A stretch of DNA of 64,000 bases from an uncultured Alphaproteobacteria bacterium (GTDB lineage: Bacteria > Pseudomonadota > Alphaproteobacteria > HIMB59 > GCA-002718135): NCBI GenBank assembly GCA_902518895.1, contig CABYHL010000003.1, positions 26,196-90,195 of the forward strand, given 5' to 3'. The notes under the pieces are model-generated. The model was not told the DNA's origin. It ran no database searches and was given only the letters and a program-made list of their open reading frames with translations. Below, one piece after another: positions 25,602-37,853 of this stretch (positions are counted from its first letter, which is position 1; the number at the start of each line of letters is the position of its first letter). Made by a program: the position numbers and the translations under genes.

Positions 25602-26897
25602 TTATTCTTGAGTTTCATTAAAGAGACTTACACCTTGCACAAGATCAAAGGCTCTCCGAAGTTGATAATCAATCTCTAAACGTTTTTCAAATTCACTTAA
25701 TTCATTATCTTCATTTTCTTCTACATCTTCTTCATTATTTTTATCAAGAGAATCTTTTAGATCTGATTCAGAAAATCTTTTATAATCAAAAGATTCAAAT
25801 TCTCCTTGTTCAATGATTATGTCTGGTACGATCCCCTTACCTTGGATTGATTCACCTGAAGGAGTATAATATCTGGCGGTAGTTAATCTTATACCAGTTA
25901 GATTATCACTATTTGAAACTTGAAAAGGAATTATTGTTTGAACTGAACCCTTTCCAAAAGATTGTGTACCTATAATGATTGCTCTTTTATGATCTTGAAG
26001 TGCGCCTGCAACAATTTCAGAAGCTGATGCAGAACCACCATCAATAATTACAACAAGTGGTTTTCCATTAGTTTTATCAGATTTTTTTGCACGATATCTT
26101 CTTATGTCTTTTTTATCTCTGCCTCTTGTTGAAACAATTTCTCCTCTTTCCAAGAATATATCCGTTACCTTAACTGCTTGTGTAAGAAGACCACCTGGGT
26201 TTGATCGCACATCTAAAACGTAACCCTTTATTTTATTTTCTTGTTCAATCTTTTTTATAGCATTTAGAAGACCACTTTCTGTTTGTTCATTAAAAGATGT
26301 TATTCTTAAGTATCCAATATTGTTAAGCACTTCACTTTTAACTGATCTAATTTTGATATAATCTCTGATAATTTCAATCTCAAAGGGTTCAGTATTTGCT
26401 CTTGAAACAGTAATTACTATTGGCTCACCTTTTTTGCCTCTCATTAATTCAACAGCTTCATTTAGAGTTAGACCAAAAACAGGTGTTTCGTCTATTTGAA
26501 TAATATAATCACCTGCAAGAACTCCAGCATCATATGCCGGCGTATCTTCTATCGGAGCAATGACTTTTACAAAACCTTCTTCCATAGTAATTTCAATACC
26601 TAATCCACCAAATTTACCCTCTGTATCCATTTGCATTTCTTGAAATACTTCTTCATTCATAAAACCAGAATGAGGATCTAAACCTGACAACATTCCATCA
26701 ATCGCTTTTTCAATTAATTCTTGATCCGTAACCTCTTCCACATAGGAAGATCTTACCCTGTCAAACACTTGTCCAAATAGATCTAAATATTTGTATTTTT
26801 CTTCATCTGAAGAAGATCCATATGTTTTAGGTGCAAGAAGTGTAATGAGGGTGAACAGTAGTATTACTTTTAAAAAAACATTTTTTGAAATTATCAT
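25602..26897 (-). CDS. ctpA: C-terminal processing S41 peptidase
   Basis: PDZ domain, VLDVRSNPGGLL, DGGSASASEIVAGALQDH, GKGSVQT. Confidence 0.93.
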   Translation of the reverse strand: MIISKNVFLKVILLFTLITLLAPKTYGSSSDEEKYKYLDLFGQVFDRVRSSYVEEVTDQELIEKAIDGMLSGLDPHSGFMNEEVFQEMQMDTEGKFGGLGIEITMEEGFVKVIAPIEDTPAYDAGVLAGDYIIQIDETPVFGLTLNEAVELMRGKKGEPIVITVSRANTEPFEIEIIRDYIKIRSVKSEVLNNIGYLRITSFNEQTESGLLNAIKKIEQENKIKGYVLDVRSNPGGLLTQAVKVTDIFLERGEIVSTRGRDKKDIRRYRAKKSDKTNGKPLVVIIDGGSASASEIVAGALQDHKRAIIIGTQSFGKGSVQTIIPFQVSNSDNLTGIRLTTARYYTPSGESIQGKGIVPDIIIEQGEFESFDYKRFSESDLKDSLDKNNEEDVEENEDNELSEFEKRLEIDYQLRRAFDLVQGVSLFNETQE

Positions 26898-26902
26898 ATA
26901 TT

Positions 26903-27238
26903 TTAAGCTAGTTTAGTTTGTGAAGAATCAAAGCTTACTTCCCATAATTTTTCTAATGCATATAATTCTCTAATTTCTTGTCGAAACAAATGAACAATAA
27001 TCTCACCTGCATCAACAATTATCCAGTCACATTGAGGTCTTCCTTCAGGATTTGGACACTTTATCCCTGCTTTTTTTAATTTTTTTACCATTTCGTCTGC
27101 TGTAGCATCTGAATGTCTAGTTGACCTACAGGTAGCAATCACAAAGGCATCAGCAACGGATGATTTATTAGATAAATCAATAACTTTTATATCTTCAGCT
27201 TTTGCATCACTTAGTATTGATACAATATTTTCCGTCAA
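26903..27238 (-). CDS. rsfS: Ribosome silencing factor
   Basis: DAFVIATCRSTRHSDATADEM, EGRPQCDWIIVDAGEIIVHLFRQEIRELYALEKLW. Confidence 0.92.
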   Translation of the reverse strand: MTENIVSILSDAKAEDIKVIDLSNKSSVADAFVIATCRSTRHSDATADEMVKKLKKAGIKCPNPEGRPQCDWIIVDAGEIIVHLFRQEIRELYALEKLWEVSFDSSQTKLA

Positions 27239-27251
27239 TGAAGTAAATTTA

Positions 27252-27830
27252 TTAATATTTACCTCTTAATTTATTTCTTTGATTTCTAATTTCAGATGAT
27301 GAAATTTTAATTTCTTTATTTTGAATCAAAGTCCAAGCAGGAATTTTTTTTGAAACATGTTCTATGTCTTGAGCTATATATTTATTATGAATAAATTTCT
27401 TTGCTGCAACACTTTTCAAAGCATTCGTATTATATCCATGTCTTCTAAAAATAACAATAGAGATAATATGAAAAATTGATTGCCATTTTTCCCATTCGTG
27501 GAAATTAACTAAATTGTCTGCACCCATTAACCAAAAAAATTTAATATTTTTATAATATTGAATTAGAAATTTAATTGTTTGATAAGAGTATTGAGATCTA
27601 ATTTTTTTTTCTACTTCTAATATTTTTATAGGAAAATTTTTTGTAATTTGTTTACAATTTTGTAATCTCTCTTCGTATGTTGCGGGCTTTGAAATCTTCA
27701 AGGGGTTTTGAGGTGTAACTAGCCACCAAATCTCATCTAGCTGTAATACTTTTTTAGCTTCATTTGAAATAAATAGATGCCCTCGATGTGGCGGATCAAA
27801 AGACCCTCCCAGAAGTCCAATCTTTTTCAA
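27252..27830 (-). CDS. nadD: Nicotinate-nucleotide adenylyltransferase
   Basis: GLLGGSFDPPHRGHLFIS, ISSSEIRN. Confidence 0.93.
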   Translation of the reverse strand: MKKIGLLGGSFDPPHRGHLFISNEAKKVLQLDEIWWLVTPQNPLKISKPATYEERLQNCKQITKNFPIKILEVEKKIRSQYSYQTIKFLIQYYKNIKFFWLMGADNLVNFHEWEKWQSIFHIISIVIFRRHGYNTNALKSVAAKKFIHNKYIAQDIEHVSKKIPAWTLIQNKEIKISSSEIRNQRNKLRGKY

Positions 27831-29080
27831 TTAAGGTCTTTCCTGGCCATTACCATTAACTACATATTTAAATGTAGTTAAATGTTTTGTTCCCACTGGT
27901 CCTCTTACATGTATTTTGTCTGTTGAGATTCCTATCTCAGCACCAAAACCAAATTCACCGCCATCCGCAAATTGTGTAGATGCATTTTTAAGTATTATTG
28001 CGCTGTCTATTTTATTATAAAATTTTTCAAAGGTTTTTTCACTTTCTGTAATTATACTTTCTGTATGTCCAGAAGAATAATCATTTATATGCTTAACCGC
28101 TCCATCAACTCCTGAAACAATTTTTACTGATAAAATTTTATCTAAATATTCTAATGACCAATCTTCTTCACTTGCCGTTTTAAAATCACTATCTAAAGAC
28201 TGAATATATTCATCACCTCTAATTTCACAATTTACTTCTTTTAGAGGTTCTAATATTTTCATTGCTTCGTCTTTAATTTTTTCATCAATTAAAAGTGTTT
28301 CTGCAGCACCACAAATTTCAGGACGTCTCATTTTGCTATTAAAAACTACTTTTTCTGCAATGCTTAAATCAGCATCTTTATCTACATACACATGACATAT
28401 ACCGTCTAAATGTTTGATAACGGGTATTTTGCTTGCTGAATTAATTTTTTCAATCAAACCTTTGCCACCTCTAGGAATAATTACGTCAACATAATCTCTC
28501 ATGCTTAGCAAATGATCAACCGCTTCTCTTTCAGGTGTATTAATCATTTGGACACAATGTTCAGGGAGTCCAGCTTCTGTGAAAGCATTTGTAATGTTAT
28601 TTACCAATTCCTTAGAGGAATGAAAACTATCACTACCACCTCTTAAAATTATACAATTGCCAGATTTTATAGAAAGACAAGAAGCATCAACAGTGACGTT
28701 CGGTCTGGATTCATAAATCACGCCTAATACACCAAGTGGTGTTGAAATTTTACGAAACTGCAAACCATTAGGTCTTTCCCATTTTTCTAATGTAATGCCA
28801 ATTGGATCTGGTATCTCGATAATATCTTCAATGGATGTAATCAATCCATCAATAGATTTTTTAGTTAATGTAAGTCTATTTATTAAAGGCTTAGCTAAAG
28901 ATTTTTTTTCACCATTTTCTAAATCTATTTTATTAGCGTCAAGAATTTTATTTCTATTTTTATCTAAATTTTTAGTGAGTTTTTTTAAAGCAAGATTTTT
29001 TTGATCACTTCTACAGACTTTCATATTTAGAGAGGCAGATTTTGCTCTTTTACCTAATTCAATAATATTATTTTCAATAC

Positions 29081-29084
<4 letters not shown>
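27831..29084 (-). CDS. proA: Glutamate-5-semialdehyde dehydrogenase
   Basis: PLGVLGVIYESRPNVTVDA, IIPRGGKGLI, GGEFGFGAEIGISTDKIHVRGPVG. Confidence 0.95.
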
Positions 29085-31178
<2,094 letters not shown>

Positions 31179-31192
31179 TTAATTAATTGGGA

Positions 31193-31450
31193 TTATTGTT
31201 CTGTGGGAACAACTGATACAAAAGTTCTTACTCTTGTTTTTTTAAAAGTTACTTTTCCATTTATTGTAGCAAATATAGTGTGATCTTTACCTATGCCAAC
31301 ATTATCACCTGGATGAAACTTTGTGCCTCGTTGCCTAATAATGATGTTTCCTGCTATTACGTTTTCACCACCAAATTTCTTAACTCCAAGTCTTCGACCC
31401 GCAGAGTCTCTTCCATTCCTAGAACTACCACCTGCTTTTTTCGTTGCCAT
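31193..31450 (-). CDS. rpmA: 50S ribosomal protein L27
   Basis: [48 protein letters not shown]. Confidence 0.97.
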   Translation of the reverse strand: MATKKAGGSSRNGRDSAGRRLGVKKFGGENVIAGNIIIRQRGTKFHPGDNVGIGKDHTIFATINGKVTFKKTRVRTFVSVVPTEQ

Positions 31451-31971
31451 TATTTATCTTCTTTTTTAGTTTTAACAGTTTTTTTAACAGTTTTCTTTAC
31501 TGATTTTTTCTTAGTAGGTGAAGCTTTATTTACTGCTTTTTTTGTAACTGTCTTCTTTTTTGTAACTTTTACCTCTTTAGACTCAATTTTTTCTTTACTA
31601 AATTTAGTTTCAGTTTTTTTAACTTTTTTTGTTTCTGGTTCAGCGGTTGACTTTTTTCCACCATAAGAAATTGATTCTATTCTTAATACAGTTAGATATT
31701 GTCTATGACCTTGTGTTAGTCTGTAATTTTGTCTTTTTCTTTTTTTAAAAACTATTATTTTTTTATCTCTGATTTGATCAACAATTTTTGCTTCAATTGA
31801 AGCATCTTTTAGTAATGGCTCGCCTAAGCTATTTGTGCTTTGATCACTGATCGCTAATACATCAGTAATAGACACTTTATCACCTTTGGATCCCTCAAGT
31901 TTTTCTACTTTAAGTATCTGACCAGCTCTTGCTGAGTATTGCTTTCCACCAGTTTTGAAAATTGCTAACAT
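31450..31971 (-). CDS. rplU: 50S ribosomal protein L21 with a Lys-rich C-terminal extension
   Basis: [51 protein letters not shown]; about 70-residue K-rich tail. Confidence 0.95.
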   Translation of the reverse strand: MLAIFKTGGKQYSARAGQILKVEKLEGSKGDKVSITDVLAISDQSTNSLGEPLLKDASIEAKIVDQIRDKKIIVFKKRKRQNYRLTQGHRQYLTVLRIESISYGGKKSTAEPETKKVKKTETKFSKEKIESKEVKVTKKKTVTKKAVNKASPTKKKSVKKTVKKTVKTKKEDK

Positions 31972-31988
31972 ATCTTTTGATGGCGGGG

Positions 31989-32015
31989 TTTATAGTGAAC
32001 TATGCTAATAGTCAA
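31989..32015 (-). promoter_or_regulatory. Probable sigma70-type promoter upstream of rplU
   Basis: Minus strand reads TTGACT-N15-TATAAA in the 80-nt gap between gloB and rplU. Confidence 0.45.
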
Positions 32016-32051
32016 ACTAAAAATATGGCGTAAATACTGGAAATAAAGACC

Positions 32052-32804
32052 TTAAAAGCTATCCTTTGCTTTTCGCAAATAAGCAAATAATTCAAAGTCT
32101 GTAAAACCTAGCTCTTTCTTAATTATAGTACCTAATTTTGAATTTTGATTCAGGAATAAGTTATATTGTTTTTCATCTTCTAATAAAAAAGGTACGGATT
32201 TTCCTTTATTATTTAAATCATCAATAATTTTGTTTCTAACTGTCAAATAAGCACTTTCTTTTTTGAGTGTTTTCTCAAGAAAATTTAAATTGCTTAATGT
32301 ATATTCATGACCACAATAAATAATTGTATTTTTATCTAACTCATTGATTATTTTTAAACTGTTAAACATTTCATTTAATGTTCCTTCAAACACACGACCA
32401 CAACCAAGTCTGAACAGTGTATCACCACAAAATAAAACACCATTATTTTCATCATAGTAAATTATATGATCTAATGTATGCCCGGGTGTTTTTATTATTC
32501 TAAATGTATTTAAGCAGGAGCTGACTTCATCTCCATCATGTAAAACGAATCTTGTATTTTCAATCTGAGCACTTGGAGAGTGTATATTAACTTCTGGAAA
32601 AGCATTAAGTATTCCTTTTATACCTGATGTGTGATCTTTATGATGATGTGTAATAAATATATCTTCTATAGTTAAATTGTATTCAAGAGCAAAATTTAAT
32701 ATAGGATTACTATCAGCAGGATCTATAACACAGCTCCTAAGCTTGTCATTATATAAAACAAAAGAGTAGTTATCTTTTAATTGATTTATAATTTCAACTT
32801 TCAT
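32052..32804 (-). CDS. gloB: Hydroxyacylglutathione hydrolase (glyoxalase II)
   Basis: THHHKDHTSGI, PGHTLDHIIYY, FCGDTLFRLGCGRVFEGT, CGHEYTLSNL. Confidence 0.93.
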   Translation of the reverse strand: MKVEIINQLKDNYSFVLYNDKLRSCVIDPADSNPILNFALEYNLTIEDIFITHHHKDHTSGIKGILNAFPEVNIHSPSAQIENTRFVLHDGDEVSSCLNTFRIIKTPGHTLDHIIYYDENNGVLFCGDTLFRLGCGRVFEGTLNEMFNSLKIINELDKNTIIYCGHEYTLSNLNFLEKTLKKESAYLTVRNKIIDDLNNKGKSVPFLLEDEKQYNLFLNQNSKLGTIIKKELGFTDFELFAYLRKAKDSF

Positions 32805-32811
32805 CTAATAA

Positions 32812-33495
32812 CTAATTTGCAATAACAGAATTTTTTGCAAAAACTTTTTTTGATGATTTAATTTTTATTGGTTCAAAATTTTTATAACTTAATAAAAAGA
32901 TAGCTTCGTGAGTGAAAAAATTTACTCCAGTAACTGATTCACTTATATCAAATTGCTTACCTTTTGATGTTAATCCAATACTTTTTTCAATCACAATATT
33001 CATTTCATTACACAAATTCAAAAAATCCTTAATTGTAAAAAAATGAATGTTAGGTGTGTCATACCATGTATAAGGTAAACTTTCTGTTACTGGCATTTTT
33101 CCAGATATTAAAAGCTGTAATCTTATTTTCCAATGTCCAAAGTTAGGAAAAGAAACAATTGCTTTTGATCCTATTCTTAATAATTCAGATAGAATATCTT
33201 TGGGTTTCATCATTGCTTGTAAAGTTTGACTTAAAATTACATAATCAAAACTATTATTTGAATATTGAGATAAATCTAATTCGGCATTTCCATGTACAAC
33301 ATTGAAACCCCTTGCGATAGCATTTGCTGCTAGATCTCTATTTAATTCAATGCCATGAGTTATCGCATTACGATTATTTTCTAATTGCTCCATAAGACCG
33401 CCATCACCACATCCAATATCTAGGATTTTTCTATCTTGTGCGATAAGTGTTTCAATAAGAGACCAATCTTTTCTTATGCTATTAATTTTATTCAT
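32812..33495 (-). CDS. metW: Methionine biosynthesis protein MetW
   Basis: ILDIGCGDGGLMEQL, SQTLQAMMKPKDIL, VSFPNFGHWKIRLQLLISGKMPVT, downstream of metX. Confidence 0.93.
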   Translation of the reverse strand: MNKINSIRKDWSLIETLIAQDRKILDIGCGDGGLMEQLENNRNAITHGIELNRDLAANAIARGFNVVHGNAELDLSQYSNNSFDYVILSQTLQAMMKPKDILSELLRIGSKAIVSFPNFGHWKIRLQLLISGKMPVTESLPYTWYDTPNIHFFTIKDFLNLCNEMNIVIEKSIGLTSKGKQFDISESVTGVNFFTHEAIFLLSYKNFEPIKIKSSKKVFAKNSVIAN

Positions 33496-34636
33496 CTATC
33501 TTTGCAAAGTTGTTTGTTAGGAAACCTTTTATTACATCATCTAACTGTGGTTCCTCTAATAAAAAACTATCATGTCCTTTATCAGTATCAATTTCTAAAA
33601 AGCTTACTTCTCTTGATAGAGAATTTAATTGATTTACAATAATTTTACTTTCTATTGTAGGGAATAACCAATCCGAGGTAAAAGAGACAATTAAATATTT
33701 TAAATGGTTATTTGGATTATGACTAAACTCAATATTTTTTCTAAATGTTTCATCATGATCAAAATAATCCATAGCCCTTGTTAAATAAAGATATGAATTT
33801 GCATCAAATCTTTCAACAAATGATTTACCTTGATATCTCAGATAACTCTCAACTTGAAAATCAGCATCAAACCCAAAAGAAATAATATCTCTTGATTGAA
33901 GTTTTCTTCCAAATTTTCTATGCATCGCATTTTCGGATAAATATGTGATATGTGCAATCATTCTTGCTACTGATAGACCTCTTTCTGGCACTTCATTATT
34001 TTCAAAATACTTTCCATTTTTCCAAATAGGATCACTCATTATTGCCTGTCGCCCAACTTCATGAAATGCAATATTTTGAGCGGAATGTTTTAAAGCGCCC
34101 GCAATATGTATAATATTTAAAATTTTATCTGGAAAATCGATTGCCCATTGAAGTGCTTGCATTGCTCCCATCGAACCACCAATGACAGAAAATAACTTCT
34201 CTATATTTAAACTTTCAATCAATAAAGATTGAGCCTTCACCATATCTTTTATTGTTACGGAAGGAAAATTACCACCATATGCAACATCAATTCCATTTTG
34301 TAACTCTTTAGGACCAGTTGATCCAGCACAACCGCCGAGTACATTTGAGCAAATTACAAAAAATTTGTTTGTATCAATTGGTTTATTAGGTCCAACCATT
34401 CTAGACCACCAACCTTCTCTCCCAGTAATGGGATTGTTCCCAGCAACATATTGATCTCCAGTTAAAGCATGGCAAACAAGAATAGCATTTGTTTTATCAG
34501 TATTTAATTTACCATATGCTTTGAATGCTAGTTTAAAACTATCTATTATATCTCCTGATTCTAGTTTTAAATTAATATTCTCAAAATAGGCTATTTCGCT
34601 TTCAAGTTTTGTATCAGTAGTAAATTTTGTATTCAT
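33488..34636 (-). CDS. metX: Homoserine O-acetyltransferase
   Basis: CHALTGDQYVAG, GREGWWSRMVGPNKPIDT, SVIGGSMGAMQALQWA, DKGHDSFLLE. Confidence 0.95.
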   Translation of the reverse strand: MNTKFTTDTKLESEIAYFENINLKLESGDIIDSFKLAFKAYGKLNTDKTNAILVCHALTGDQYVAGNNPITGREGWWSRMVGPNKPIDTNKFFVICSNVLGGCAGSTGPKELQNGIDVAYGGNFPSVTIKDMVKAQSLLIESLNIEKLFSVIGGSMGAMQALQWAIDFPDKILNIIHIAGALKHSAQNIAFHEVGRQAIMSDPIWKNGKYFENNEVPERGLSVARMIAHITYLSENAMHRKFGRKLQSRDIISFGFDADFQVESYLRYQGKSFVERFDANSYLYLTRAMDYFDHDETFRKNIEFSHNPNNHLKYLIVSFTSDWLFPTIESKIIVNQLNSLSREVSFLEIDTDKGHDSFLLEEPQLDDVIKGFLTNNFAKIDE

Positions 34637-34683
34637 ATCTTTTTAGTCTAACACTATTTGAAAGAACGAAGGAGGAGTGTAAA

Positions 34684-34730
34684 CGCTTTAGCTGATTATT
34701 GCTCCACCCGCAAGCTGTCTCAAATCGGTG
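34684..34730 (-). promoter_or_regulatory. SAM-II riboswitch candidate upstream of metX
   Basis: Minus strand CACCGATTTGAGACAGCTTGCGGGTGGAGCAATAATCAGCTAAAGCG: P1 CACC/GGTG, GATTTGAG..CTTGC loop and GCTAAAG 3' element as remembered for alphaproteobacterial SAM-II. Confidence 0.8.
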
Positions 34731-34845
34731 ATAATAGGTCTTATATTTATATATCTTTCTAAGTCAATAAATCGTCATTTTTTAAATTAAATACTACTTT
34801 ATTTTGATTTATCGTTAGATAGTTTGTAAAGAAACGTCCAAAATT

Positions 34846-36195
34846 ATGAAAAATAAAGAATTAGACAATTTAAGAAGCAAAATTAATAACATTGATGATG
34901 AGATTTTATCTTTATTATCTAATCGCTCTAAAATTGTTTTAGAAATAGGAAAACACAAAAAAGATAATTCAGTTGTTGATCTAGATAGAGAACAAAAGAT
35001 TCTCGACAGATTAAGCTCTAAATTTACAGGATCTTATCCGAAAGATACTATTGTTAGACTTTGGAGAGAAATTTTTCAATCTTCTGAAAAACTTCAAAAG
35101 TTAACTAAAGAAAATATTCAATCAAAAAGATCTATAGAAAATATTAATGTTTATAAAGGTGGTAAGGCAAAGTTAAATAACAATAAAAGAGTTATCAAAC
35201 TTTCTTCAAATGAAAATCCTTATGGTGCTTCACCGAAAGCAATTGAATTGTTAGAGACAAAAAATATTAATCATGATTTACACAGATACCCAGAAATTGA
35301 TGGATCATCATTAAGAGAAGCAATAGCTAAAAATTTTTCTATTGATAGTAATAGAATTATTCTTGGCTCTGGCTCAGATGAAGTTTTATTATTTGCAGCT
35401 TTGGCATTTTGTCAAGATGGCGATGAAATTCTTCACGCAAACCACGGCTTTGAGATGTATTCAATTGTGAGTAAAGTAGTTGGTGCTGTTCCAAAAAAAA
35501 TTAAGGAAGATGCAAATTTCAATTTAAATATTGAAAATCTCATAGATCAAACAAATGACGCTACTAAAGTTATTTATATTGCATCACCTAATAATCCAAC
35601 TGGAACTTATTTGTCTAGAGACCAACTCGTTAAGTTAATGAGTAGTATTTCTAAAAATATTATAGTTGTTATAGATGGGGCATATGTCGAATATGTACAA
35701 AAAGACGATTATGATAAAGGATTTAGTTTAACAGATGAATACGAGAATCTTATTTTAACAAGAACATTTTCAAAAACATATGGACTCGCAGCTTTAAGAG
35801 TAGGCTGGTGTTATACCAGTCAAAAAATAGCTGATATAATTAATAAAATAAAACCTCCTTTTAATACGACAACTATTTCACAGTCTCTTGCAATTAAAGC
35901 TTTGGAAGATAAAGAACATATTGAAAACTCTGTTAAATTAAATTCTGAAATTAAAGATTGGTTTGAAAAAGAGCTCAAACTTCTAAATATTAAGATCAGA
36001 CAAACTGAAGGTAATTTTACTTTAATTGAAACTTCAGAAGAAGAAGCTGAGAAAATTAGTAATCATCTTATGAATGATGGCATTATTATAAGGCGTTTAA
36101 ATAGTTATAATCTGCCCAATTTTTTGAGAATTAGTATTGGTACAAAAGAAGAAATGAATTTGACAGTTGAAAGTTTGAAGAAATTTAATGTCTAA
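34846..36195 (+). CDS. Fused chorismate mutase (AroQ-type) - histidinol-phosphate/aromatic aminotransferase (HisC family)
   Basis: N-term LDNLRSKINNIDDEILSLLSNRSKIVLEIGKHKK (AroQ helix); C-term KLSSNENPYGASPKA, ASPNNPTGTYL, RTFSKTYGLAALRVGW (PLP Lys). Confidence 0.9.
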   Translation: MKNKELDNLRSKINNIDDEILSLLSNRSKIVLEIGKHKKDNSVVDLDREQKILDRLSSKFTGSYPKDTIVRLWREIFQSSEKLQKLTKENIQSKRSIENINVYKGGKAKLNNNKRVIKLSSNENPYGASPKAIELLETKNINHDLHRYPEIDGSSLREAIAKNFSIDSNRIILGSGSDEVLLFAALAFCQDGDEILHANHGFEMYSIVSKVVGAVPKKIKEDANFNLNIENLIDQTNDATKVIYIASPNNPTGTYLSRDQLVKLMSSISKNIIVVIDGAYVEYVQKDDYDKGFSLTDEYENLILTRTFSKTYGLAALRVGWCYTSQKIADIINKIKPPFNTTTISQSLAIKALEDKEHIENSVKLNSEIKDWFEKELKLLNIKIRQTEGNFTLIETSEEEAEKISNHLMNDGIIIRRLNSYNLPNFLRISIGTKEEMNLTVESLKKFNV

Positions 36196-37099
36196 AATAA
36201 CTTATGATTCAGCTCTGGTCATTGGTATGGGATTAATTGGATCATCCATAGCAAGGGCTCTCAAGGAAAATCAATTATCAAAAAAAATTTTTGCTATTGA
36301 TAAGGAAAGTGAGGTAATAAGTACTTCAAAAAATTTAAATCTTGTGGATGCAATAGAGTGTGATTTAAATAAATATAATCAACAATTTGATATTATTTTT
36401 ATTTGTACGCCTTTGAGTTCATATAGGGAAATATTTAAGCAATTGAATAGCTATGTTAATGAAACAACACTAGTAACAGATGTTGGTTCAACAAAAGTAA
36501 GTGTTATAGAAGATTTTAAAGAATCAACTAATAATAAAAAAATTTTATTTGTTCCTGCCCACCCTATTGCTGGATTAGAGAAAAGTGGACCAGAATTTGG
36601 TTTCGCAAAGCTGTTTGAGAATAGGTATTGTATTTTGACCCCAACAGAAACTCAGAGTGAGATAACAAGATCAGTTTCAGATATTTGGGAGTCATTCGGA
36701 ATGAATATAGAAATCATGGAACCTAAACGTCATGACAGAGTACTAGCTATGACATCTCATATTCCACAACTCATTGCATATTCTGTCGTAGGAACTGCAA
36801 CAGAGCTTGAATCTCAAATGAAAGATGAAGTAATTAAATATTCAGCTGCAGGTTTTAGAGATTTCACAAGATTGGCAGGTAGTGATCCAGTAATGTGGCG
36901 TGATGTTTATGAAAAAAATAAAGAAGCCGTTTTAGAAATGCTTGGTCGTTTCAGTGAAGATCTACTTACTTATCAAAAAGCAATAAGAAATAATGATTTA
37001 AAATATTTGGAAGAAAAATTTATAAAATCAAAAGAAATTAGAAAAATTATTGAAGAGATTGGTCAAGCAGGAACTTTTGATCCCACAGAAAAGAATTAG
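36188..37099 (+). CDS. tyrA: Prephenate/arogenate dehydrogenase
   Basis: VIGMGLIGSSIARAL, VPAHPIAGLEKSGPEFG, MTSHIPQLIAY, GFRDFTRLAGSDPVMWRD. Confidence 0.92.
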   Translation: MSKITYDSALVIGMGLIGSSIARALKENQLSKKIFAIDKESEVISTSKNLNLVDAIECDLNKYNQQFDIIFICTPLSSYREIFKQLNSYVNETTLVTDVGSTKVSVIEDFKESTNNKKILFVPAHPIAGLEKSGPEFGFAKLFENRYCILTPTETQSEITRSVSDIWESFGMNIEIMEPKRHDRVLAMTSHIPQLIAYSVVGTATELESQMKDEVIKYSAAGFRDFTRLAGSDPVMWRDVYEKNKEAVLEMLGRFSEDLLTYQKAIRNNDLKYLEEKFIKSKEIRKIIEEIGQAGTFDPTEKN

Positions 37100-37803
37100 T
37101 TATCCAATAATAAATTTGATGCAGTTTCTATTCTATTTTGAACTTCGTTTAATAAAACTTTTTTATCTAAACCTTCATCAATTGTCGGTAAAAATTTTAT
37201 AGTAATTAACCCTTTCTCTAATACCCATGATTGTTTTGGCCAACATAAACCTGAATTTAAAGCTACAGGAAGGATTTTTCTTTTTGTATGATTATAAATT
37301 CCAATAAAACCTGTCTTATAATCAGGTTTACTACCAGGTAGTTTTCTTGTTCCTTCGGGGAAAATAATAATTGAAGATCCAAAAGATAATTTTGATTGAA
37401 CTTTTTGTAACATATCTCTCATAGCTTTTGTTCCACCATCTCTATTAATCGCAACCATATTAGACTTGAATAAATACTGGCCAAAAATTGGTATAAAGAA
37501 AAGCTCTCTTTTATGGACAAAAAAACAATCTTTTAAATAATAATAGAGTGCGAGTGTCTCAAATGCGGACTGATGTTTAGACGCAATTAAGACACTTTCA
37601 TTTGGAATATTTTCTAAACCCTCAATTTTATGTTTAATATTACATATAAGATTAAGAAAAATAAAAATAACACGTATCCAAAGTTTCGTTGGATATTTAA
37701 GTAAATAACTTGGCAATAAGAGAAAAGGTAAACATAAAATACCCATCAACACAGTCCATATAACCAAGGAAATATAAAATATTATACTTTTTAAAATTAA
37801 CAT
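37096..37803 (-). CDS. plsC: 1-acyl-sn-glycerol-3-phosphate acyltransferase
   Basis: ASKHQSAFETLA (HX4D-like HQSAFE), IIIFPEGTRKLPGSKPDYKTG. Confidence 0.9.
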   Translation of the reverse strand: MLILKSIIFYISLVIWTVLMGILCLPFLLLPSYLLKYPTKLWIRVIFIFLNLICNIKHKIEGLENIPNESVLIASKHQSAFETLALYYYLKDCFFVHKRELFFIPIFGQYLFKSNMVAINRDGGTKAMRDMLQKVQSKLSFGSSIIIFPEGTRKLPGSKPDYKTGFIGIYNHTKRKILPVALNSGLCWPKQSWVLEKGLITIKFLPTIDEGLDKKVLLNEVQNRIETASNLLLDN

Positions 37804-37853
37804 ACTTAATGATTTTGTTTTATATACTAGCCTGACTGATCTATATATAATTT

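Noticed and set aside
31280-31666. Plus-strand 128-aa ORF over rpmA/rplU
   Set aside because: Antisense to two ribosomal protein genes; F/S/T-rich mirror of the Lys-rich L21 tail.
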